Shown here: one piece after another, positions 24,501 through 35,600 of the stretch
Position numbering within the stretch: the first letter of the stretch is position 1
Layout: every line of letters begins with the position of its first letter
NCBI GenBank assembly: GCA_027475525.1
Contig: JAMWFC010000046.1
Span: forward strand, 2,294,001-2,358,000
Reading direction: 5' to 3'
Source: Macrolepiota albuminosa
Taxonomy: Eukaryota > Basidiomycota > Agaricomycetes > Agaricales > Agaricaceae
Length of the DNA stretch: 64,000 nucleotides
Notes under the pieces: generated by a model
What the model was told of the DNA's origin: nothing
Databases searched by the model: none
What the model saw: the letters and a program-made list of their open reading frames with translations, nothing else
Program-made: the position numbers and the translations under genes

Positions 24501-27500
24501 CCTGCACAGGAGACCTTAATCACGTTTACGACAGCATCACCGGTGGAAGCCCAGATTGATGAGGATGATCTTAATGCCCAGATTGAAGCCCTACCTACCA
24601 TGACATGGCCCAAAACTCCCACTACCCCAGATCCAACTTGCATGTCTACCGAGGATCTAGAGAAATCATCCTATTTTCTCCAACCTCCCACTGCAACACC
24701 TATCATATCAACGGATTTATTGACAACGCCCGCAATTGCACCTCCTATGTCTGCCGTACAGCACGAGCCACATAAAACCATTTCCGACATAGCATTAGAG
24801 AGCCAGTTCACTCTGACGAAGTGGAAGCATGGGGAACAACGCAGAATATGGGAGTGGTATTTACGAAAAAACGCAGACGATTTTGTTGTGGAGAAATATC
24901 AATGTATCACATTACGGAAGTATACCATTCCGATCGCGGATTACGGGCTACATAGGCCATGCTTCGCACCGCAGCTGGACTACATCACTTTTTATGGCTC
25001 GAACGACTGTACTTTGGGCCAGTTCATCGAACGATCGGTTACCGACACTTTAATCAATTTCTTAGATCCGAAAGCTGTTTGTACGGGTAAGGGGTGCGAT
25101 CAACCTCTCGCTCGTCACTGTACAGTCTATGTGCACAATGAGACTCGTCTGTTCGTTGCCGTAGAGCAGTGGGATGGTCAGATCATTGGCCGCCAAAATT
25201 ACTACCCCACGCCGGATTCAATCACAACTTGGAGTGCATGTCGCGTATGTGGTTCCGCGACGCCATTCATTCCTGTCTCGGAAGAGATGCAACGCTATTC
25301 GTTTGCTAAGTTTCTTGAGCTGCATTTTTATCCCGCGGACGTCAAGCTGGTGCTTGGTGCTGGATGTCAACATAACATTTACAAGCATCACATCCGTTAT
25401 TTTGCATCCAAAGGCATGACTGTCCGTTTTCAGGCTGATCCTGTCACGCTTCATGAGATAATTTATCCTCCCTTTCGCATTCGAGTCCGGCCAGAGACCC
25501 AGGTCGAAATGAAGAATGCATCCTTTGATCGTCTTCACATTCGCAATTTTATGTGGTACTCAGGTCTGATTGATGACCTCAAACTTATCAGCATTGAGGC
25601 TGCGACGGGGGATGAAAAAGCGGATGCTATACTACTCGCCGACATTAACTCATTAATCATGCGGGCAGAGGCAGAGAGGGATGATGTTTCCGCCTTTATC
25701 AATAAAGTCTATCGTGATTCCTCTTCTACTGACACGCTCGCTCTGAACCTGGCACACTCCTATCGTCAAGACAAAATAGTTGCTTGGCAACATGATTTTG
25801 ACCGCTTGCCCAAACAGCGCGCAGTCCAACAAAATCTGGAGCGTAATGGTAAAATGTCGTCTGCTTTCGGTCCAGTTAGGTCAATGTGGCCTCGAAGATA
25901 CGATTTCCCTAATTCATATGACCAACCTCATCTGCCGTCATCTAGTGTTTCCGAGGCAGAGGAAGAACCTCTGAAGACGATGCGGACCAGAGAAGATCCA
26001 TTAACATCATCGGCTTCTGAAGCTTCAGAACCTGAAACAAACGCAGAGGATACCCAAAATGACTATTCCGGCATTGAACTCGAAAAGTCTGCAACCGATT
26101 CGTCTGACTTTGTTCTTGCGGGGGAATCAAAGGAGCCCGCATCCGTACTTGTAACACCTATGATAGCAGTTGACGAGTCAACTACCCAATCTGAGCACGA
26201 AAGTGATTCTACTATCGGTGCTGTGAAAGACAATAGTGTATCATCCACCATTGTAAGCCACCCTCTCATGTGTGTTGTTCTTGACTCTCATGTATAAATC
26301 CAGGACGAACAAAAACTAAACGATGGAGAGGTTCCTGTTCAGCGACTTTCTAGACTTCCGCGTCGGGCTGCGCACCATACGAGTGTTGCGGAATTGGTGA
26401 AGAAGTATCAGGACTTCCTACCTGTTCAGGGTATCCATGATCTCACGAGGACAGCCCTGGCACCTCGTGCACCCGTCTCAGAGTCGGAACAAGAGTCTGC
26501 GCCTTCCATATCTCGACGTCAGTCCACGCGGAACAAGAGCCGACATCGATTAACTAAAAAACCGTCGATCTCCGACTTTGAACAAGGATATGCCGCCAAT
26601 ATTGCACCCAGATATCTCACTCATTCAAGGAGAAGCCTCGCACAGCCTAGTGGCAGTCGCATACCAGGTCCTATTCAAAGTGCTGCCTTACAGTCTCATG
26701 AAACTTCACGTAGACCCTCTCCAGATAAACGTTCTAACATTAAAGGGAAGGATGTCAAGTTCAGCCGTCCCTCATCTCCAAACAACGTCAGGCAAGTTTC
26801 CACGAGTGGAAAGCCGGTCAAACAAAAGATATCGTCTCGCCAGAACCCTCATCTCCAAACAACGTCAGGCAAGTTTCCACGAGTGGAAAGCCGGTCAAAC
26901 AAAAGATATCGTCTCGCCAGAAGAAAAGGTTCCCGTCCGTACATCCAATCACACCCCGAAATCCACTTTGCGTCGGCCGATCACTGGGCCTGGAAGCAAA
27001 GTATCGAATATAACAAAACACTTTGAACGCCTCGGTCGTGACGCTGAGCGCTCCAAGAGTAAATACAATATTATTCGAGGCAAGAGAGCTCGGCCTGTCG
27101 CATCAGCTCGTGCCAAGGTAGAAGTTCTGGACAGTGTAAAGGATGCCATTAGGGATGATGAATCAGAAAGTCCAGATTCTTCAAGTGAAGCTGATGACGA
27201 AGGTGAAGGTCTGGAGGAAGAAAAGGGTGTTCCTGAGTCGGTACAATCGTCACCGGAGTCAGATGCGATTGTGATGTCTCCTGAAGCATCCGCCGACTCT
27301 GCACCTCCGACAGCCCCTTTCTCCCAACTGCTCGATGAAGGTGTCACATGATGTCTCCTGAAGCATCCGCCGACTCTGCACCTCCGACAGCCCCTTTCTC
27401 CCAACTGCTCGATGAAGGTGTCACAAAATTCCAGGACAGGACGTTCCTGAACCCCCTCTCCGGAGCCTTTGTCTGTCCCTCCTTCCCCGTTCCTCCAGTC

Positions 27501-29463
27501 TGGCAAACTCGTTGCCTTGACCCCTCCAACATCCGACGTCGAATTTGGCGGCGGACCGGAACGCCCCTCGCTCTTGAAAGCCTTGTCAGGTTTATGGCAA
27601 CAACCACCTATTTCCCGCCAGTCTTTGGTCAATGATCTTATAGAAGATCCAGAACATATCTTTCGGGAATCCTCTATGGTGGTGCGTACCGATGAGCCAA
27701 CGTCAATCATAGCCCTTGCTTTGAAGTATGTTCCTTTCGCCAATCTTGTTAATGATCTTTCGCTCATTGGGAAAAAAGTTCTCCCCAGTATCGTGAGATG
27801 CTTGCAAGATCTCGTGCCGAAAAGCGAACCGCAAGGGAAGCGAAGCTTAATGAAAGTGGTGAAGCATTCATGCCTGATGATCGATCGGTTGCGGAGTCGA
27901 CTTCCACCTGGGGTGTTGTAAATGTAGAAAGCGCAGAAAGTGCAGATCCAACAGAAGACGATCGGTTGCGGAGTCGACTTCCACCTGGGGTGTTGTAAAT
28001 GTAGAAAGCGCAGAAAGTGCAGATCCAACAGAAGACTTGAAGGTTCCTTCATCAAAGCTTCCTTGGGCGATAAGTAAGATCTTTTGTTTCTTGTAATTTC
28101 TGCTGAATGACGCTTCGTCGATCAAGCTTTTGAAAGTGGGGGTCTCACAATCAGCTGTACTGTCCTTTATCCAGAACAGTTTGATGCCTTGAGGCGCACT
28201 TACGATTGCGACAAAAGCATGATCGAATCTTTATCACGCTGCGTCAAATGGAATACTAGTGGCGGGAAATCGGGATCAGCGTTCCTTAAAACTCAAGGTC
28301 CGTGATTACGGGTGATTTAAATCACTTGGTCAATTGAACACTATCCTAGATGATCGCTTCATTGCCAAAGAGCTCTCCAAGCCTGAGCTTCAGACAATGG
28401 AAACGTTCGCACCAGCATACTTCGATTATATGTCCTCTGCTGTATCTGCAAATGTCAGTGATAATCTTTCAATTAGGCATCCAGTTTTTACCTCCTTTCA
28501 GCGTCCGACTTTGTTAGCTAAGGTGTTTGGTTGCTTTAAACTAACATTCAGGAAAACCGGGAAAGACAGAGGTCCCGGTAAGATCAAGTCCACCCAGATG
28601 AATCTTTTAGTTATGGAGAACCTTTTCTACGACCGACGTTTTACAAAGGTACTTATCAGCCTCGTGTCCATGGTTGTGCTCATATGTCTCGTATCAGATA
28701 TATGATTTGAAAGGATCAACAAGAAATACTTATCAGCCTCGTGTCCATGGTTGTGCTCATATGTCTCGTATCAGATATATGATTTGAAAGGATCAACAAG
28801 AAACGCCATGTCCAATCTACCGGCAGAGAAAACGAGGTCCTTCTAGACGAAAATCTCGTCGAAAGTGTGACTTCTCTTCCCTCAGCCACAACTATGTATT
28901 CATGCACGTTCCAGCGGCCCATCTAAATCCATTTTATCTCCGCGAACATTCCAAGCGCATCCTCAGAGGTGCGCTTTATAATGATAGCAAATTCCTTGCG
29001 GACATCAATGTCATGGACTACTCACTGGTCGTTGGAGTTCGTGTCTCGTACTTTCCCGATTGAACATGTTTCAACTAACTCTAATGCTAGGTGGATAGTC
29101 AAAACAATGAACTCGTCGTCGGCATCGTTGGTAAGAGAAGGTCCAGTAGATGGTCGAACTCTTCTTGAAGTTTTCCATAGACTATATCCGCACATACACA
29201 TGGGACAAGAAGCTGGAAAGTTGGGTAAAGGAATCCGCTTTTCTTGGTGGTAGGGGAGAGCCTACCATCGTAACACCAAAGCAGTATCGCCAAAGGTTTT
29301 TGAGCGCTATGGAGAGATATTTCCCCCTTGTATGTCTTGCTTCTACTCTGTTCATCAACCTCCTGATTGTTGTCTAAAGATCCCGGATCGTTGGATGAAG
29401 CAAAAAGATACGCCTGAAGAAGATTCTAACAACAGCCTCTTAGAGCTGTGGCCAGATTGGTAA
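21560..29463 (+). CDS. FAB1: FAB1/PIKfyve 1-phosphatidylinositol-3-phosphate 5-kinase (reading frame interrupted by assembly artefacts)
   Basis: Makes PI(3,5)P2 on endosome and vacuole membranes. The domain order is complete. A FYVE finger (about 22240-22500) has [13 protein letters not shown], the PI3P-binding [10 protein letters not shown] and final cysteines [11 protein letters not shown] chaperonin-like domain (about 23490-24000) has [19 protein letters not shown] and [20 protein letters not shown]. The Fab1 Cys-rich region (about 25080-25520) has ACRVCG and [12 protein letters not shown]. The lipid kinase domain (about 28130-29460) has [52 protein letters not shown] and [20 protein letters not shown], ending ELWPDW at TAA 29461-29463. 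Introns include 26249-26303 (gtaagc...tccag) and the one after LPWAI. Five 77-bp duplications (24186, 26769, 27272, 27882, 28650) shift the frame. After removing them, single missing bases remain at four or five junctions. A further base seems missing in the C run at 27452-27456. I judge the gene functional and the sequence faulty. Confidence 0.93.
24186..24339. repeat. Exact 77-bp tandem duplication 6 (in FAB1)
   Basis: 24186-24262 is repeated at 24263-24339; exactly 77 bp. It shifts the FAB1 frame. With one copy removed, codon TCC is followed by TGA. One extra base between 24339 and 24340 gives xTG AGG CCT (Leu if x is C or T), matching the expected Fab1 text LRPYVKTF. Confidence 0.97.
26769..26922. 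repeat. Exact 77-bp tandem duplication 7 (in FAB1)
   Basis: 26769-26845 is repeated at 26846-26922; exactly 77 bp. Collapsing it leaves a -1 shift. One base after 26922 restores the frame as CAG AAx GAA AAG, leading into [18 protein letters not shown]. Confidence 0.97.
27272..27425. repeat. Exact 77-bp tandem duplication 8 (in FAB1)
   Basis: 27272-27348 is repeated at 27349-27425; exactly 77 bp. Adding one base after 27425 continues [14 protein letters not shown] second base in the C run 27452-27456 is then needed to reach the conserved [14 protein letters not shown] block. Confidence 0.95.
27882..28036. repeat. Exact 77-bp tandem duplication 9 (in FAB1)
   Basis: 27882-27958 is repeated at 27959-28035, with one extra chance match (28036). 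Collapsing it alone restores the frame ([14 protein letters not shown]), so zero or three bases are missing here. It is the one clear exception to the one-base rule. Confidence 0.96.
28650..28803. repeat. Exact 77-bp tandem duplication 10 (in FAB1 kinase domain)
   Basis: 28650-28726 is repeated at 28727-28803; exactly 77 bp. The unit spans most of an intron and the exon start IYDLKGSTR. One base after 28803 gives AGA AAx CGC CAT, i.e. R-N-R-H-V if x is C or T, as in Fab1 kinases. Confidence 0.97.
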
Positions 29464-29624
29464 TATCTCATGTTGAAGTTTTGACTTCATGTACCATAAC
29501 GTTTTTCTAATTCTTTATTCTCGTTGTACACCATATTGTCACCTTGATTACCCATCTAATATTATACCCTAAATATTACATTTTCACAGCCGTATAATAC
29601 GGATAAATTCACGTCGACATCGAG

Positions 29625-32600
29625 TTATGCGAGTTTAGCCTTCTTCGTTGGTTGAGGCGTGCTCTTCTCGCCATCTTTTCTCTTCTTTATAGATCCCGAT
29701 CTCCAAGTTTCCATCATTTCGTTGTGTTTATTCCGGAAACTGACTGCAATCTGGCCAACCTCTGACTCGAGACCATTAAAGGTGATAGCGTTATCCAACA
29801 TGAGATCAATGTCGGCCGTAAACGCCTCCACAGTATCGTACTTGTCAGCCTCAAGCTTTTGTCGAATGGTACGGAGATCACGGGCATTCTTCTTGGGTAT
29901 AACGTCAAAGTAGGTTGGTATACCCAAGAGTACAGGATCGACAGGCTCTCGGAAAACCCAAGAACTGAAATCGGTTCGTAAGTTTTTCAGGTTGGTATAC
30001 CCAAGAGTACAGGATCGACAGGCTCTCGGAAAACCCAAGAACTGAAATCGGTTCGTAAGTTTTTCAAAAACATATCAACAAAACTTACATTGGATCCTTG
30101 ACCAAGGAAGTCATGATGCCGAGTAAACCACGTTTCTCTGTCCAAGAGAGTTTTCTCTCTACGACCTTCATCCACTCTTTTTTGAAAACCTTTTCGCAAA
30201 CGTCTGTACACGTTATCGGGAATGTCCCCGGGGGATTGAACTGGCGGCAGTTGCTGAAAACCAGTTCGATGTCTTTTGCAAATTCCTCCATTGTGATGTA
30301 CTTGTTCTGACCAAGTTTTGTCGTAATAGTGCCAAAATCCATGGGATGAGCGATCTCTTCCAGATACCTGAGGAGACGATGAACGTGAGGCTATGCACGA
30401 GTCTGATGAGGATTGAAAAAGCGACAAGACGTACGTAGGACAACCATCTGCAATAGGATCAACAGGACGAGAAAAAATTGCTGCCTCCGGAAGCTTGTTC
30501 AGTGATTTCATAACGTCTCTGCATTTCTTTTCGTTGATAGGAGTCGCTTTCGAGGAAGCCTTTACTCTTGGCAGAGGGGAAGATGCAGACGCAGGTATCG
30601 GATTAACTTCCTTTTCCTTGCCTTTAAGGCTTACGCGGGGGACATCAGTAGAAACAGATTCTACTACTTTATCTTTCTTCGACTTGTGCGACGAAGGAAT
30701 GGAGTTTGGAGCAGATGATGGAATAGATGACGTATTGGACTTGGATGTCGATGAGGTAATTACCCTGGACGACGCAGATGGTACAACAAGTTTTACTTTG
30801 TTGACGGTAGACGAGGATGGCCCGGGAGGGGAAGGTCGTTCCTTTTTCGATGGCGTGGCGAAAGCAAGGATGTCATCCTCGCTAGGAGCATCAACTTTCT
30901 TCCTTTTCCCTGAGGTGCCATTAACAGGTTGTTTATCACGGTCTCGCTCTGCATGAAGACGATTACGAATTTCGTCTTGTTCTCGTTCAATGGCCAAAAC
31001 CTCTTGCAGGATATCATGAGAGCCGTCATCAATATACGGAGGGGGTGGAGCATCAACTGGAGCTTGTTCAACAGCTGGAGAGACAGACGGCGGTTCAGGA
31101 CTTTTGATTTTTCTCGGACGAGGTTTAGATAGAGGTTGTTCCGATGTGTCACTTTTAGTTTGAGAGGCGGTTCAGGACTTTTGATTTTTCTCGGACGAGG
31201 TTTAGATAGAGGTTGTTCCGATGTGTCACTTTTAGTTTGAGAGCCAACTTTAGTTTGATGATCGGTCGTGGAGGAACTATGGCGGGTGATTGAGAGGGGA
31301 AGGCTTTGGGAACAGGTGGTAATTGTCGCGAAGGCGCAGGTGCAAGATCCCCGGTTACCATCTGAACTTTGTTGTTATTACTGACAATTTCCAATGTTTT
31401 GTTAATTATGAGCCATTCTAAGATTCCTATGTTAGCTTTTCTCGGAGACATAGCTTATATTAAATCCTACGTTTCTCGAAAAAGATCTCGAAGTTGATGG
31501 CTTCATTGTGGACATAACTCCCCGCGGCGTTATAAAGCTTTGCATTCGAGATCATCAAACGGAAGTCCGCCGCAAATGCTGATCGGTCCTTGTACATTCC
31601 CTCTTCCAGTTTCGCACCCATGGTACTAAGATCCATGGGGTTCTTGATTACGTCGAAATAGCTAATAATCAATCAGAAGAAATTCGAGCCGCTTCACCGA
31701 GAACGTACTTGGGTGCATGGTCTCTAATAGGATCAACCGGCTGATTGAATATGAAAGCAGACTTGTTCGCTTTCAGCTTCTTCAAGGCGTTGCGACAAAG
31801 ACGTAGATCAGTTAGAGGCATTCCACCTGACTGAGCCTTCGATACGTGACTGGGCTTTGTAGTCTGGGTGGGCTTGAGAAGTTTGGAAGGCTTGGATTTG
31901 TTTTTGAGAACGGACGGAGGCGGAGGAGCGGTGAAAGCGACATTTTTCCTTGTTTCAACACGTGGGGTAGCCGGAGTCTGCACTATGGTATCGGGTGCGG
32001 GGCTAGCATGTAATCTCAACTTCGTGGGCACATTAGACGAAGTCAAAGGACTCTTCGGAGGAGGGGCGCCGGATTTGATTGTTCTTACTGCCTTGATTGG
32101 AGCTTTAACAACGGGAATTTGAGGTATGACTTCTGTAACCGGAGTACTGGGAATGTGTATCTTCACAGTCGGAGGCGTTTCTTCAATTGGACGGATAAGA
32201 AGATCGGCAAGCTTAAGGAGGCACCAGCGCACTTCCTGGTCAACGTCAGGTGCTCTACTTCAATTGGACGGATAAGAAGATCGGCAAGCTTAAGGAGGCA
32301 CCAGCGCACTTCCTGGTCAACGTCAGGTGCTCTACTGGTGATAAGAAGTGCAAAAGTACATATAGAGTTGAAAACATACAATGCGATGGGCATAAGGAAT
32401 TCTCGCAGAACCTCGTTCTTTCCAACGCAAAAGTACATATAGAGTTGAAAACATACAATGCGATGGGCATAAGGAATTCTCGCAGAACCTCGTTCTTTCC
32501 AACTCGCGATCCTTTCGAAGAACTTTGATCATGGCATCGAGTTCACTCTTCTTTGGATCCTTTGCCTTTTCAGGATGTGTTCCATCCTCTTCAATGAGTA

Positions 32601-35600
32601 AAGACTCTGTTTCTTTCAAAGTGGATTTCATTTCCCCCATCTGGGCGAGCAGAACCAAACTGTGGCATGCAGTACGGGCGACGTGGCGTCTGATGACTCT
32701 TGAAGAATCGTTCGCCATAACAGCAAAAACGTAACGCATGATCGACGAGGTGTACCACTTTGTGAGAAAAAGACCATCGAATGCGGCGATACGAACCTGG
32801 GTATAGTTACCTTCCCTAGAAAGAAGGCTCGACGATACCTCTAAACGAGCACATTGAGCAAACATACCGTGTTAGTGGGAAGAACACGCGAGGGTGGTTG
32901 GGAATCAGGCCGGCAACACCGATAACCATGTGAAACTAGGAGGACAATTTAGTGTAAGTAAATGACGTGAGTTCATTGCACTCAAAGGACAACACGCTGA
33001 CTTCTAATGCTGCGATGGTCACGCAGTTGTGAGTAGAAGGTATAAGTCGGTCCATGCTCCTATAACGGTCTACTTCAACTAGACTTTGCTTCAGGAGTTC
33101 GATGTCTTCAGCAGTCTGCTCGTTTCGGACCTCTGAAGGAAGCAATTCTCCGCGTTCGGGCGGGGCAATAGAGACAGTTGCTGATGCGGCAGCCGCTATA
33201 ATTGTGCAAATGTAATAACCGTCCGAGTACTACCGATATCGATATCACAGTCATATCAAAAAGTGCGAAATATTTTCTTCGGCTACACTCACTGGATTGG
33301 CAGTATTGTCGTTATAGCGTAGCTGGTCGATCAAGAACTGTCGCACGACAGATGGCGACTTGCCGTTCTCAAAGCGTACACGTGAAATTGCGTTGATGAG
33401 GCTCTACAAGACTAGTTTCAGACCTATTCTTCAGGAAGCAAATAGAAACGTACTTTCCGCACGAAATACTCGCCGAAATCTGAAAACTCGTTCGGTTTCG
33501 GGACATAGGTATGAACAAATAAGTCTTGATTGGCATCTTCTGGGTCATAACAATAGCGTAAAAATAACTTGAATAAGTGAAATAAACCAAGGAAATCAAG
33601 TCTTGATTGGCATCTTCTGGGTCATAACAATAGCGTAAAAATAACTTGAATAAGTGAAATAAACCAAGGAAATCAGTTTTCGGATAGCACACTACAACAA
33701 GGACCAATGTCAGTCATAGGTACCTCAGAAAGTATGGTACTGCTACGCACGCTGACAAGGGCGAGAGCGGCTTCGGAACGTATACGGGAAAAGTAGTTAG
33801 ACACAAGCACAGTCTTAGTGAGAGTGCTCGACACAATGGCAGTGGGTTTTTCAGCTAAGGCGTAGATAGCCTAGATAGAAGAAGCACAGTCTTAGTGAGA
33901 GTGCTCGACACAATGGCAGTGGGTTTTTCAGCTAAGGCGTAGATAGCCTAGATAGAAGAGAATTGATACACACAACACCGAAAATATTGGCGTAGGCTCA
34001 CCTCAAGTTGAGCGACAACATCCCTATCCCTCTGCAGCTGTGACACCCACATGAAGTCTGGCTGGTCAAACTTGATGTAGGCAATCCATTCAAAATCAGC
34101 GTCCATCCTGATCCATTCATACGTCGCACCACTCATCGTCCCCTCATCTTCTTCTGTCCAATCCGCCACTTTCCAGTTCTCCCGCTCCTGCTCTTTCTCC
34201 CATATCTCCAGACCAAATCCCATGTCAATCATCCCCATCGCCTCTGCAGCTTCTGCATCTCCATCAGCAGCAGCTTGAGCAGCAGCCTGCCTTGCCAGAT
34301 AGCGCTTGGTATTTCGCCGCACGCGTTTATACTTCGTGTTGAAAGGGACCTCGTAGCGCTTGAAAGGATTTTTGATATCAAGTTGGTATTTCGCCGCACG
34401 CGTTTATACTTCGTGTTGAAAGGGACCTCGTAGCGCTTGAAAGGATTTTTGATATCAAGACATGTTCGTAAGGAGTGCCATCAGCTTCATGTATTCGAAT
34501 TGTCATTTGTCCCTAGAATATTATCAGTATTGGTTTTGCTTAGTTAGCAGGAAATCCCTTACCTCAAAGAAAGGGACTGGCTTCATGAGCGCTTTTGACA
34601 CCTCGTTGTTCTCCATGGCCTTGTAGGCAGTTGCATCTGTCTCATCGTGATTTCAACCGCCATTTTCTTTCTGTTAAATGTGGCGGAAAACCCGAATGAC
34701 GGACAGCCACTCCCATATATCCATTGTTCAGCAAAGCTGCGCGGATCTACTCCGCTGACCTTCCTACACAACCTCAAAAACGCATGCGTCGAAAGCGCAT
34801 TATTCTGCATCTCACCGCTCATTGCCGATAAGAAGAGTTTGGGTAAGACGCGACTAAGGCCCAGTGATGTTCCCGATTTGCCTAATCTCCGATCAAGGAT
34901 GTGCAAGACGAGAGGTGACTTTAGGTTGATAAAAGGTAGAGTAGCGGTATCTGGTGGCTCAAGCACCTGAGGCTGGCAAATAGGCGGCATGACACCTATG
35001 TCGAGCTCCAAGACGCGTTGCATGTCTTTCTTTAGTCTGAATCGATATTCATTGTTCCCAAGCAGCTTGCGAAGGAAAAGGCCAGTGATGTAAAGCGCTA
35101 GGCCATTTACAAGCCATGTATCAGACCAATTTTTCGGAAGAATATTGATCCCAGCCCATTGACATGCTAATGCGTGAGCCAGTGTGTGCCGCGTCTCCAG
35201 AGCTTGTTCAATAGCATCATCACCGTGTAACATGTCATTAGAAACAATCGACAACGTTGAACTATCAAATCGTTGAGTCGGAAGCTGGTCGACAAAGACC
35301 ACTTTGTAAGAGCCAAAAGGATAGGACCCAAATTCGAACTATCAAATCGTTGAGTCGGAAGCTGGTCGACAAAGACCACTTTGTAAGAGCCAAAAGGATA
35401 GGACCCAAATTCGATGAATAAAAGGACATCGCCTGACGAAGCGATGCTGTGGATATTGGAAGGAGGTTCTCATGACCTGGAAGGCAAAAAGCATACATCA
35501 GGGGTTGAGTCGCCCCTGAGAGGTCGTCTGGGACGTTGTCCGCAGGTATTGCGTGAAGATGGAATGGTCCAGCAGCAAACGCAATGTGTTGGACAGAGGT

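Noticed and set aside
26949..28055. Long minus-strand frame opposite FAB1
   Set aside because: It is antisense to conserved FAB1 coding sequence and runs through three artificial duplications, which also produce its internal repeats.
30495..30956. Plus-strand frame opposite the TAF2-bromodomain linker
   Set aside because: It mirrors the Ser/Lys-rich linker between bromodomains 1 and 2 on minus and has no independent motif.
29625..32170. A separate BET-type (BDF1) bromodomain gene
   Set aside because: No start codon context, promoter gap or stop separates it from TAF2; the frame is continuous through 32232-31669, and there are three bromodomains with no recognisable ET domain.
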